From Progne subis subis (lineage: Eukaryota > Chordata > Aves > Passeriformes > Hirundinidae): a stretch of 64,000 nt of DNA. Position 1 is the stretch's first letter. The number at the start of each line of letters is the position of its first letter. A program made the translations under genes and the position numbers. The notes beneath the pieces were generated by a model, which saw only the letters and a program-made list of their open reading frames with translations, did not search any database and had not been told where the DNA came from. The stretch spans positions 1,083,194 through 1,147,193 of the forward strand of contig JAKJHU010000181.1 in assembly GCA_022316685.1 (NCBI GenBank). Direction: 5' to 3'. This document shows, one piece after another, positions 19,881 through 31,312 of the stretch.

Positions 19881-22161
19881 TCCATCTTGCCATGAAGTGG
19901 AGAAGTGAGGCAGGGGAGCACTGATGGGTGAATCTTTTCTCTTAAATCTTCACTTGCTTCTTACTTATACTTATATATAAATATACTTACTTATATATAC
20001 TTATCTATAACTTATCTTTAAATCCAGCCAGACTTACCCAGTTTGGAAGTCCAGCCTTGTCTTGGGGCACTTCTCTGGAGGAGAACCAAGAGGAAGGCCC
20101 TGCTAGAAAAAGGAAATTTGGGGTCTTGTCTCACCAGAATAACATTTCTGGGACTGTGCTCATCTGAGAGTCCCAGGAGAGCCCTGAACCAAAACTATTC
20201 CTCTTCACAGTGCCCTTTAGCTCCTCCTTTGCCCCACAGGAGTTTGTACCTGCCCCAAAGAAGGGTGGCAGCAGCTGTGTCCCGTTATCCCTGAGCCCCG
20301 GAACAGCAGAGCAGAGTTTTCACACAGAGCAAAGCACGACAAGCAGGGCACAGCGAGGTTAAAGTGGAATATTTTCCTTAAAAAGGGGGCAAAGCAGGAA
20401 AAGTTTGCGTTTCCTCCCTTTGGGTGCTGATGCTCGAGGGCTCAGCCACTAGAGGGAAATGTCAGATAAGGGAAAAGGGAACTTCACTCTCCTGCTGGAG
20501 CTGAGACTTCTCTCAAAACTTCAGATTTTAGCCACAAAACGCATTGTTATTTTAAAAACTGGGTATTGGGAAGAAAGGAAAAGCTCGAGGGAAGGAGCGA
20601 TAGTCAGAGCATTTCATCTTTGAATTCTCCTTTTTAAAGTGAAGAAAGGATTTGTATTGCATTAACCCCGATGAGACTTGAAATGGTTGCAGAGATGTTC
20701 TTGCTGGTAAAAGCAAAGCCCTTTGGGTGATCAAATAATTGAATTTTCTGGGCAGAATTAGGAAATAATCATCTGAAGAGAATCAGTGGAGACGGACATT
20801 CACTGCAGAGGAGAGGGAAAAGCTCTGTCTAGTGGCAGGTGCTGCTCACAGGACAAGAATTGATCAAAAGCGACAAGAACTGGAGATACCTGCGTCCGCT
20901 TTAACGAGTGCCTGGGGATGGCAGCGAGATGTGATCCCTGGTTTTGGGATGGCCTTTTCCTACTCACACGGGAGGGGCACCACCAAACCCCCCCCAAAGG
21001 ACCTTTCTCCTCACAATTTGCAGATTTTAATAACTTTTCCATGTCCCTTATGGCACCAATGTGGGAGCTTCAAGCTTCACATCACCGGTGTTCCTTTCCT
21101 TCCTGAGTCTGGCACCGCTCCCACGGCTCAGGCTGAGCGCCCTGGAGGTGTGTGGTGCCGAGGGACGCATTTTTGGGATGCCTTCGGCAGTTCCCTGCCC
21201 CATTCCCCGCTGGATCAGTGACAGGGATTTGTTCCTGCTCTTCCAGCACCAACATCCCTGGGGCTGCACCTGGGAGTGTCGGACCCCTCATCCTGGAGGC
21301 ACAGGGAGCCCCAGCTCAGGGGATCGCATTTCAGGGATTTGCTCAGCAGCCCCTGTCCCTCCTGTCCCCAGGGCACACCCGAGTGCCTCAGTCCAGCCTT
21401 TCCACAAGCAGTGCCATGCTGGGCCCCTGATTTATCCCACAAGATCCCCCCAGTGCCTGAGACAGATCCTCCATCGGCACAGAACGCAATCAGGTAATTG
21501 GGGTTGCGCTGTAACGCGTCAAGATTTTGTGTGGAGCAGACACGAGCGGCTGGAGGGGTTTCTTTGTCAGCTTTATGGATGATCCCAGTGCTTCATTTCA
21601 CATAAAATGCACTCACCCATCACAGATTCCGCGGCCCAGGGGTCCTGCTGAGCCTCTCCAGGAGCTGTGTTCCATCCCAGCTCTCATCCCAGCCCCGAGG
21701 AGGTTCCTGGGGATCACTGCTGGCTGCTCCTCCATCTGCTGCACACCCCATGATTCATCGAGTCTGGCTGAGGAGATTGTGAAATTAGTGTTTCAAACGC
21801 CACAAAAGTGTTATTTTTCACAGGAATTCTGGTTGTTATCTCCTGTATATAACACCTGCCATGGGGAGAATATTAAAGATTCTCCCAGCTCCCATTCTGG
21901 AGATCTGGTTTGGTGTAATTTGGATTCTGATCTGGATCAATAACAGGGGAACATCAGATTTATGCTGGTCCTGTAGCCCCTGAACGTCACCAGGCCAGGA
22001 CCTTGCAGGTAATTGTGTTTTCTGTGTCCCTGATGACGCCCAGGGCCCTGTCTGTGCCACCAGCTGGGACTCAGCCTCGCCCCAAAGCTGCTGCTCCAGG
22101 AGGAAATGCAGTTGAGGGCTCTCTCCAACGGGGAGATGTTGGGCTTGTGCAAGGGAGATGG
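19881..22161. other. Noncoding stretch, no genes seen
   Basis: Includes an ACTTATATATA-rich piece at 19965-20020. Overlapping frames at 20832-21582 on both strands show no recognised domain. No dispersed repeat is identified. Confidence 0.4.
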
Positions 22162-22637
22162 CGATGCCTTGGGAAGCTGAGCTGGAGCAGGACTGGACAG
22201 AGCTGGAGGATAAAGCAGAGATTTATTGAAAAGCCTTTAGGATGTACCTTGGGCAGGACAAGAGCCTGGGCAGGGCTGCACCCAAGGTGGACCCAAAATG
22301 GGCACAAAAATGGACACCAAATGAACACAAAATGGTCACAAAGTGGACAAATGGTTAAAAGGTTTCACACTTTGATAAGTTTTGGTCCATTTGCGTATTG
22401 GGGTTTAATTGTCCAATTACAGCACAGGAAGTCCCTGAGGAGCAAAAACACCACAGGGAAGCTTTTCTGGCATTGCTGTGATGAGCAGAAAGTTCTCTTG
22501 TGCTGGGACATCCCCTGGGAGGAATTCCCACATCTCTGGTGTCTTACAGAGGGAGTGGAATGAGGGAATCAGAGTTCCAGAGCGTTTCCTCATTGGATGA
22601 ACACTCAAAGCCAGGAAGGTGGCAAGTGAAGGCACTT
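22162..22637 (-). mobile_element. Solo LTR, family A, degraded copy (A2)
   Basis: The left edge is CGATGCCTT (one base from the family terminus). The block GAGCTGGAGCAGGACTGG...GCAGAGATTTATTG is shared with A1 at 15861-15912, and the GGTTTCACACTTTGATAAGTTTTGG part corresponds to the other copies. From about 22430 to 22620 it no longer resembles the family. It regains a GAAGGCA end at 22628-22634. Total length is about 476, close to A1, so the middle may have been replaced or may be a subfamily difference. No target-site duplication is visible. Confidence 0.7.
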
Positions 22638-22656
22638 TTTCTCCCTTGCTGTGGGT

Positions 22657-23455
22657 CCAGTGATGGATTCCTGTGTTTTCTCCCTTGTTCTCAGTGCCCA
22701 GTGATCAATTCCTGTGTGTTCCCCCCTGCTCTGTGCCCAGTGATCAATTCCTGTGTGTTCCCCCTTGCTCCCTGTATCCAGTGATCAATTCCTGTGTGTT
22801 CTCCCCTGCTCTGTGCCCAGTGATCAATTCCTGTGTGTTCTCCCCTGCTCTGTGCCCAGTGATCAATTCCTGTGTGTTCCCCCTGCTCTGTACCCAGTGA
22901 TCAATTCCTGTGTGTTCTCCCTTGCTCCCTGTATCCAGTGATCAATTCCTGTGTGTTCCCCCTGCTCTGTACCCAGTGATCAATTCCTGTGTGTTCCCCC
23001 TTGCTCCCTGTATCCAGTGATCAATTCCTGTGTGTTCTCCCCTGCTCTGTGCCCAGTGATCAATTCCTGTGTGTTCTCCCCTGCTCTGTGCCCAGTGATC
23101 AATTCCTGTGTGTTCTCCCCTGCTCTGTGCCCAGTGATCAATTCCTGTGTGTTCTCCCCTGCTCTGTACCCAGTGATCAATTCCTGTGTGTTCTCCCCTG
23201 CTCTGTGCCCAGTGATCAATTCCTGTGTGTTCCCCCTTGCTCCCTGTATCCAGTGATCAATTCCTGTGTGTTCTCCCCTGCTCTGTGCCCAGTGATCAAT
23301 TCCTGTGTGTTCTCCCCTGCTCTGTGCCCAGTGATCAATTCCTGTGTGTTCCCCCTGCTCTGTATCCAGTGATCAATTCCTGTGTGTTCTCCCCTGCTCT
23401 GTGCCCAGTGATCAATTCCTGTGTGTTCTCCCCTGCTCTGTGCCCAGTGATGGAT
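22657..23455. repeat. 39-bp minisatellite, about 20 units
   Basis: Units have the form CCAGTGATCAATTCCTGTG + TGTTCTCCCCTGCTCTGTGC (39 bases). Two variants end CCCTTGCTCCCTGTAT (about 41 bases) or CCCCCTGCTCTGTAC (about 38 bases). Edge units carry TGATGGATTCC or TGATGGATCCC in place of TGATCAATTCC. Since 39 is a multiple of 3, both strands hold long open frames with 13-residue periods (SDQFLCVLPCSVP and ITGHRAGENTQEL types). These are not genes. The array starts about 20 bases after the degraded family A LTR. Confidence 0.97.
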
Positions 23456-25938
23456 CCCCGTGTTTCTCCCTCGCTCACAGGCAGCAGCAATGCTCCTTTC
23501 CCTGGATTCACTGGAGCCCTGGAGAAGCAGCTCCCATGATCCAGGTTCTCTCTTCTCTGGAAAGAGAACACCCAGCCGTGGCAGCAGCAGGGCAGGAGGG
23601 ACCTGCAGCAGGACAGGGGTGGGTTTTGTGCCGTGAACTGCAGCGATATTCCCGGGTGGATCAGTCACACCCAGCAGCTCTATCCCCACAGGGCAGAGCT
23701 GCTGCAATGCTCTCTCCCGCTGGTCCCCTGCCAAACATCAAAAGCACTTTTCATGCAGAGCAGCTCAGCAAAACTGACAGTGTGAAGTGAGGGGAGGCCA
23801 AAGATGAATGAGAATGGCACAGGATCTAAAACCCACTCGCAGCTGTTGAATTCCCCCCAAGGAAGCGGGGAAAAGCTGCTTCTGCTTATTCTGCTTCATT
23901 TGGTTCTGCTCTTCAGCTTTTTCCCTCAAAGATCTGCATTTTACTTTAAGGCAAAGCTGCAGAAACTGGAGGTGGTGATGAGCAATTCCTCTGCTCCCCT
24001 GCTCCTTGGGCTCAGTTTGTTTATTGTTATCTGCTGAGCTGCTGTCGGCTCGAGGGGGGCAGAGGCATTGTCATGTTTTCATTTCCCCATGTGGACAATC
24101 CTCTTCCAAAACCACAAAAAGCAGCTTGGCTTTCAGGGGCAGAAATGGCAGAAAGGAGCAGTTATGATGTTCTGTAACATTCTCCCTATAAGCCTCTCAT
24201 TCCTCACCAGCCTCTGCAGACTATTTTTCCTCCTGCTATTTGATTGGGGAAAAAAAAAATCTCTAAACTATTCCTAGTCACTTGAGAAAATAGCTGTCTG
24301 TGTATTTTGGGCATTGATGTGAAAGTGGTGCCCATTTTCCATCTCTCCATTAACCCCCACCCTCATCCCGGAGTCACCCCAGAGTTGCTGCCTCTGTCCT
24401 TTCTTCCTCTGCTCTTTAGGGGACGTCCTGAATTTTTTATTTCCATCAGGGCTGCTGGTACCACTTGGAAAGCTCAATTATCAATTAACACAGGATTTTT
24501 GGGTTTTTTTTCTTTGTGCCTGAGGATTTTTTTTCTTTGAAATCTCCCTTCAAGCCCTTTTAGTCACGGTTTAGTGAGTGCAGCCTCTGCACCCCATGAG
24601 TTTTACACACTTCTGCGGAAGGATGGTGAAACTGAAACCTGCTGGGTTTTGTGCCCAGGGGAGGAGCAGAGCACCAAGAAATGGCCCAGACAGAGGCTAG
24701 GGGTGATAAATCTTATCTGTCTTTGTGATTTTAATCTGGAAAGATTCCACCCCTATTGGAGGGAGAGAACATTTGGAAAGAACTGATGGGAAGCTGTGGG
24801 AAGTGCAGGAAGAACTTTGGAGTCGGGAGCAGATTTGAATTCTCCGTTTATAGAGGATGAGGCACTGAAAAGTCTGAGCAGAACATGAGCAATCTGCACC
24901 CCTCTGTCCCTTCAGACACCGCAGGTCACTCTCTGAACTTTGAGCAGGGGGTTTGGAGGTGCTCAGGGGCTCCTCCTGCGCTCCCTGGCTGCTCTGCCCT
25001 GCACTGGCCCTGTCTGAAGGTCACCCAAGGGTGCCCCAAGCAGGGCTGTTAACAGTGTGCCTGAAATATCATCTCCAAGCAGCCTCGCCCCTCCTGCTGT
25101 CGCCTCCTGGAATAAAGCTGTAGTTACTCAGCCCTTCCCTCCAGGGACACGAGATGCCAGCGCAGGGAAGGTGATTTAGAGAAGACAGATGAGAAAGGTT
25201 GGATAAATGTCTCATTTAGGGCCTGACTGTGCTATTGTTATTCATGAGGAATCATCGCTTATTCCCACCAGGACCTACTCTTGGATTAACCTCGGCCTTT
25301 GCAGAAAAGGCCTTAAAAATTCATTTTTGGCAGAGAGCTGCCCAGCTCCAGGGCCCCTCTGCAGTGCAGCAGGGCCAGGAAGAGCCTGAGCTCACAATTC
25401 ACTGAGAAAATTCTCTCTCACACGAGAGCCCTGCACGGGCTGGCACCTCCACAAGCAGTAGAACATCTCCAGAATTCCAGAGGGAAATGAGAGGAGCTGA
25501 TCAAGCTGAGAGTGCTCCTGAGTCATTGCTGCAGGTGCTAAACCATCTCTGACTGCTCCGGTCAAAAGATTGCTCCCATCATCTCTCACCCAAAAATCCA
25601 TCACTGCTGGGGATGGGGGCTGGGAATTCAGCTCCTCGTTATCCACAAATGCCCCTGCATTAAGGCAAAAGGGAAACATTTCTTCTTTCCTCTCTGGGCA
25701 GGAAACCGGGGAGGTTCCTGAAGTAGCAAAGGTTGTGGCAGCAGCCAGGCACACGCTCCATGGTTTTCCTGAGAGCAAGGAAACCTCATGGAAATGCAAA
25801 GCCCACCTTTGCAGGTTCATCAAGCCCAGTGCTAATTGAGCTCATGGACGTGGAGCTTGGAGCCAGGTGGGGGTCGGGCTGTGCTCCCCGGGAACAGGGA
25901 CAGGAGCAGAGGGAACGGCCTCAGCCTGGGCCAGGGGA
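23456..25938. other. Noncoding stretch, no genes seen
   Basis: No gene or dispersed repeat recognised. A CTATTGTTATTCATGAGG word at 25231-25248 resembles a weak SOX-POU composite. Poly-A and poly-T runs of up to nine bases occur near 24250 and 24510. Confidence 0.4.
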
Positions 25939-26144
25939 GCTCAGCTCGGACAGCAGCAGGAATTTCCCCATGGAAAAGGAGCTCAGGCACTGGAAGTGCC
26001 CAGGGAGGTTTGGATCCCCATCCCTGGAGTGTCCCAGGAAGGGCTGGAGGTGGCACTCAGTGCTCTGGGCTGGGGACAAGGTGGGGATGGGCACAGCTGG
26101 GATTCTTTTCCACCTGAGTGATTCTGGGATTCTGGGATTCTGCG
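25939..26144 (+). mobile_element. CR1 LINE 3'-end copy with intact terminal repeats
   Basis: Same blocks as 18379-18579 and nearly identical for the first 125 bases, plus a small CTCTGGGC insertion near 26064. It ends in three 8-base units, ATTCTGGG ATTCTGGG ATTCTGCG (26121-26144), which is the diagnostic CR1 tail. It is 5'-truncated and noncoding. Confidence 0.92.
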
Positions 26145-26604
26145 AAAAGCAAAGAGGAGCCTTCACCAAGCAGAACTCCCTGGGCACGTGGCCAGGAACG
26201 CGTGTGTGATCCCGGTGCCATCGCTGCGCCGGGCACTGGGCAGCCCTGGCACCCTCTGGGGACACTGGCTGGCACATCCCAGGTCTGCTGTGAGATCTGT
26301 GCCGGGCACAGCCTCTGGCTGCCGCTCTGCAATCCTGGGGAGGAGTTTGGAAGAGATTCCCGCAGGACTTTGCACCTCTTTTATAGGATTTGATCAGGCC
26401 TGGGGATCTCCCTGGCCGGGGATATCCCGGAGCAGCCCGGACACAATCCCTGAGTCTGGGACGGTCCTGCCCTGCTCCCCCCCTGCCTCAGCCATCCCGG
26501 GCTTCCCTGGGTCCGGGGAACAACCACACCGACCTCCAAAATGTTTTGGATCATTGAGCAGGAAGGGCTCGAGAGAGACGGGGACCAAATTCCCAGTCAA
26601 GTGA
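26145..26604. other. Noncoding stretch, no genes seen
   Basis: GC-richer unique sequence; overlapping frames have no recognised domain. Confidence 0.4.
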
Positions 26605-26745
26605 AGTATCAATTGAATTGAATACATTTTCATTAATTTATTAAGTAAGTCATTAAATAATTATCTAAATGTTAATCTATCAATTTAATTTAATAAAATT
26701 GTTGATTTATCTCAGACTTTAAAAAATTAAAATAAAAAAATAGAA
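26605..26745. repeat. AT-rich low-complexity block
   Basis: TCATTAATTTATTAAGTAAG-like words and several TTTAATTTAAT runs; GC is minimal. No gene. Confidence 0.7.
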
Positions 26746-27545
26746 ACAAGGAAGTTTTATAATGTGGTTTCTCTTCTTCCTCTGCTGCTGTGACTTAAGG
26801 AGTTTTTAATCTCATCTCATCTGCTCAGTCCTGTCCAAGCCTCAGCTGCTGCCTGTGACAAACCCAGCCCATGGAAAATTTCCCATGGAAATACTCGTGC
26901 CTGGAGCGTGGAGCAGCCCAGGCCTGGCAGGAGCAGGGAAGGACTCACCGAGACTCCGAGAGAAATCCCAGGTTATTGGATTTGCTAATTCGTCGCACTT
27001 TCATTTGCTAATTAACGAGCTCGAGGGAATGAAGAAAAGCCAGCACCAGTTAAGATTCTGACCCCTTGCTGCTCCTAGGGAAAAAAGATTCTTGTTTGCT
27101 GTTTATTTGATATAATCCCAATTACCCTGTGGCGGCTGAGCTGAATTTTGGAATCGTGGGTCAAATTCTTTGAGCAGGTCCATTCTGAATTATCCATCCT
27201 GCAAAATCCTTCGTGCAAAGCTCTGCACGTGGAATAAAACATTCCCTTAATCCCACTGCACCAAGCACTTCCCTGCCAAGAAGCAATTTCTGCTCTCCTG
27301 GGAGATGGGATGCCCAAGGAACCTCAGTGGAGGCCAAAGAACACCTGGAATCGTTCCCTGGGGAGAGAAGATGAGCTGATTTGCAGCTCAGAAAGAGCAC
27401 ACGGGTCACAATTAAGAATCTTTGCGCATTAATGAGGGAATTTTGGTCCTGTTGGCATTCAGAGCTACCTGGCTCCAAGTGAACTCTGTTCCTTCCCAGC
27501 AGAGCCTTTGCTAAGCTGGATAAAACAGGCAGGAGGTGCTGTTTT
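26746..27545. other. Noncoding stretch, no genes seen
   Basis: Nothing recognised. Short AATT-rich words near 26990-27020. Confidence 0.4.
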
Positions 27546-27765
27546 TCCTTCTCCCCCCCTTTCCCCCCCTTTTCCCCTTTTTCCCCCTCCTTTTTTCCCC
27601 TTTTTTCCCCCTTTTCCCCCTTTTTTTTTTCTCATTTTTCCCTTTACCCTTTTTTTCCCCTTTCTGTCCTTTTTCCCCCCTCTTTTTTCCCTTTTTCCCC
27701 CTTTTCCCCTTCTTCCTCCTTTTCCCCTTTTTTCCCCCTTTTTCCCCTTTTTCCCCACAACTGCT
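27546..27765. repeat. C/T-only low-complexity tract
   Basis: About 220 bases made almost only of runs of 3-7 C alternating with runs of 3-10 T. It is interrupted by rare A or G. The minus strand is a purine strand with many GGGG runs and therefore high G-quadruplex and triplex potential. The basic-peptide (GKKGKKG) and FFPLFPPF frames here are by-products of composition. Confidence 0.95.
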
Positions 27766-30373
27766 CCATGCTTTGCTGTGAAATCTGACCGAGCCATCCA
27801 CACTTGTGGTTCCAAACAGCCACTCCAGGTTTTGTTTTCCCAAATCCACAGGAGTGCCAGGAGGACGCTGCCCATCCGAGCTCAAATCTCTCTCAGAGCT
27901 CCCTGCCAGTAAAACGAGGTGTGAGTTTCTGATTGAGGCACTAAGCAGGCGGAGGGCTTGAAATGTTTCCCTGTTCTTAGATGGAGAATGCTTTACAAAT
28001 CCAAAGTTTTTTTGTGGGTTTTTTTTTTTTCACTTAGGTGACAAAATACGTTTTCATAATACTTGGAATGAGAACTGCCAATGGGTTGATACAGAAATAC
28101 AAGATTTTGTTTGAAACTCAGATTAATTTCACCCCTTGGAGTGGGGCTTCGTTCTGGAAGCCGCAGAGCCTCGATTTCCAGATTTCCAGATTCCAATCCC
28201 AACATTCATGAGCAGCTTGCAGGCTGTGCAGACCCTGCTGGAACAGCTGGGATCAGTCCCTGAGCTCCTGAGCATTTTCAGTTAAACTCCGTGCGCTTTC
28301 AAAAAGGCTCTGAATAATGGCAACTGTAAATACTTTACAGTCAAATAATAACAGTGCTGGACAACTCTGTCCATTTGTGGAAGGGGGAGGAATTTTTTTG
28401 GAGTGGTGAGCATTTGTGTGGCTCTGAAACGGAGCATTTTGGGACAGGGAAAAGGAGGAGCTTCAAGTCCTGTGTGTAACCCTGGCTGTGCAAAGCCAAG
28501 AGAGATTTTGGCAGCAGCCTGTGAATTTGTGTGGAAAGGCTTCCAGGAGAAGGTCTGGAGCAAATTCTCCAGGACTTTTTGCCTGGGGATGGTTCTGGTT
28601 GCGTTTCTGGCTGTTACTGAGGAGAAATAAAATCAGATAACAACAATCAGCTGCTCCAAGGTCTTTCCTGGGGTTTGGGTGCTTTAAAGGATCTTCCTGA
28701 TAAAGTGAGACACGTCAAGTGCATCTGCCTTGTGCTCCAAAACCCCGTGGTGCTGCTGAAATCTTCCTTTCCTTGGCCTCTTCTGGTGCCCTGAGGTTTC
28801 CTGGAGATTCCCAAGGCATCGGGAAGAGGTGCAAACACGTCTGGAACAATCCCCTGCCCTGCAGACTCGCAGCGTTTCCTTGCAGCCTGTAATCATGGGA
28901 TTTTATCTTCCACCCCAAACCATTCCCTGAGTCTGTGATATGGAACAAGCAATCAGGCACAAAAATGTCTTTTTGAAGCCCACGATGGAAAACAGGATAT
29001 TTCATTCATTGTCCCCCTTATTCCTTCCATTTCAAAATGTCCTTCAGATGTACTAACTCTGTAAAAATGCCTCAGCAGATGGAAATTAGACACAAGTTAA
29101 AGAGGTGAGCCAGAGGCAAGGAATTCTGGAGACAATATAGACATGAGTGTCTGCTTATCCCCGCCAGAGTCATTTGCTCATTTCCCTTTGACGGATCGAG
29201 GGTTTTTTTCCCCTGATCACAATTGAATATAGAATATGTTGGGTTGAAATTAGAATGTATTAGCTTGCAGCACCCGTCAGTTTATTGTCAGAATGAGATT
29301 GTTCTCCAGTGATTCAGATTGATGGGCTTGCAGCAGAACCTGCTGCAGAAAGCAGAGGCAGAGGGAAAATGAGAAATTATGTTAAAGTGAAAGCATTTCT
29401 CCTCAGCAGCACAGCAGACAACAGAGAAATCATTTAAACTATTCCCTAATCTGGAATTTATACTCCCTCCTAGGGCTATTACGAAGAAATGGCAAGAAGG
29501 GTTAAATTGATTTTAATCCCTGAAGTTTCCCTTTAGGACGTGCCCTTCCCAAAGCACACACGCAATGTTCAGACACACCCTGAGCCCCCTGTGCCTGGCA
29601 GTCCTGAGATAAACGTTTCTCCAAGTGGATTCAGCCACGTTTTCTTCCAGTGCCCCTCAGCTTTGTGAGTTTGTTTCTGCTCCCAGTGATTTTAACAATT
29701 TAAATGTGGCTCTTCCCATTGAAAATGCTGATTCGTGTACTTTTTAAGCAAAAACTAAAAACTTTCGTGAAGTTAGGAGATCTATCCTTGCATGTCTCGG
29801 TGTGGGTTTAAAATCCCTTTTCAGATGATTTTGGGTTTTAAAACTAGTTTAAATCTGTTTCAAAGGAAAAGCAGAGAGATCTAGAACAGAACCACAGCTT
29901 TGCTTACAGCAAACTCCACATCAGGGCTTTGTCCATCCAGTTGTTGCCTCTCCAATCCCAGGAACTCGTTCACTCCTCATTAATGAACTGCAGGAAGAAG
30001 GAAAAATCAGCGTTAGCCAAATAATAAACATCTGGATTGCTCGTGGCCACAGCAATCCTCACTGGAATCGGCCACTAACAGTTCCCAGAAGAATAAGATT
30101 TACAGTGTTTTCCTTCCTAATGTTTTTTTCTTTTCCATCTAAAACTCGTGTTAACGGATTAAAGCCTAATAAATAAATTCTCCTGGAGGCGATGATTAAT
30201 CAGCTGTGACTTGCTCAGGCCTTTTGGTTGAGCAACGTTTGCTGAAGGGAAAGGTCCTCACAATCCTGTGTTTGAGCTGAGCTCTGCTGCAGGACCTGGT
30301 ACCAGGGGCTCCTTTGGCAGAACCCCTGTGCAGGTCAAAATTCCAGCTGCAGGAAAGCTGCAGAGCTCAGGGA
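27766..30373. other. Mostly unique noncoding DNA
   Basis: No repeat recognised. From about 29030 to 30240 the sequence is AT-richer, unique in feel and has no long frames. It includes words such as GAATATAGAATATGTTGGG and a TGATTCAGATTGATGG block, which make it a reasonable place to look for conserved noncoding elements. Conservation cannot be judged from one genome. Confidence 0.35.
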
Positions 30374-30500
30374 AGCACAGAATCAGGGAATTATCCAGGT
30401 TGGAAAAGCCCTCCAGGATCACTGAGTCCAAGCTCATCCGAGTGCCACCTCCAGGAATTCCCTGGGCACCTCCAGGGATGGGCACTCCAAACCTCCTGAT
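30374..30500 (-). mobile_element. CR1 LINE 3'-end fragment, antisense
   Basis: CACAGAATCAGGGAATTATCC, AGGTTGGAAAAGCCCTCCAGG, ATCACTGAGTCCAAGCTCATCC, GAGTGCCACCTCC, CCTGGGCACCTCCAGGGATGGG and CACTCCAAACCTCC give a reverse-complemented CR1 terminus. It is a different subfamily from the copies with TTGGGTTGGAAGG at the same place. Confidence 0.88.
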
Positions 30501-31235
30501 CTGCTTTACAAGATAAACTCTGGGAATCCCTCCCCTGATTTCCATTCAGGAGTCAGAGTAGTTCCATATTTTCTGCTTTGAGATGTTTTGCTGTTATACA
30601 GCTAAATATATCCACTGAACACAGGAATTACTTGGAACAACAGAAACATTTAATCACTGGAGATGATAAAAATGCAGTTTTCTGTCACTCTCCTCATTGC
30701 ACAGAAATTAGGGTTGGAAAGAACTTGAAAGCCGAGGAGTTTCTCTCCTTTACTAATGAAGACTCTTGGCCTTGCAAGACTTCTCCCTGCATTATATTTA
30801 CTGCTGCTTTATCCCAGAGGAGATAAAGGTGCCATAAATTACAGAGTCCCAGCACTTAGTCTGGGAGGTAATTGGTAAAGTCTCCCGTGTCAGGAAGATT
30901 CTCCCAGCCCTGTCACCAAAACGTCTGTGGGATTAATCATCAATCATTAATCATCAATCATTAATCAGCACAGTAAATACCAGAAATAGAAACACACCAA
31001 GCTTTGCTCCTTTTTTCACTCTTTCTGTGGATAATGCCAAGTAATTGACATCAAAAGATTTGACAGACGCTGTTTGTCCCTTGGGGTTGTTAGGGATCCA
31101 TGTTCCCAGTGTTCCCAGTACTCCCAGCGTTCCCAGATCTAAAGCCAATCCTGGCTCTTTCAGGAGACACTTCCAGAGTCCTCACCCCACTGGTTTTTCA
31201 GGTTGCCAGAACCTTTCATGGTTTGGTTAATACCC
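30501..31235. other. Noncoding stretch, no genes seen
   Basis: Holds a short ATTAATCATCAATC tandem (30932-30967) and a CCCAGTGTTCCCAGTACTCCCAG-like triplication (31105-31135). No gene recognised. Confidence 0.5.
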
Positions 31236-31312
31236 TGGGCACCTTCCACCATCCCAGGTTGCTCCAAGCCCCATCCAGCCCGGCCTTGGACCCTTCCAGG
31301 GACGGAAAATCC
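31236..31312 (-). mobile_element. Short CR1 fragment, antisense
   Basis: CCTGGGCACCTTCCACCATCCC, AGGTTGCTCCAAGCCCCATCC, AGCCCGGCCTTGGACCCTTCC and AGGGACGG are reverse-complemented CR1 blocks in the right order. Both ends are missing. Confidence 0.8.

Noticed and set aside
22657..23455. CRISPR-like regular repeat
   Set aside because: Units are contiguous with no unique spacers, and the context is a vertebrate genome. It is a minisatellite.
28810..28825. CCAAGGCATCGGG as another family A LTR terminus
   Set aside because: Only eight bases match (AAGGCATC), and nothing upstream resembles the family.
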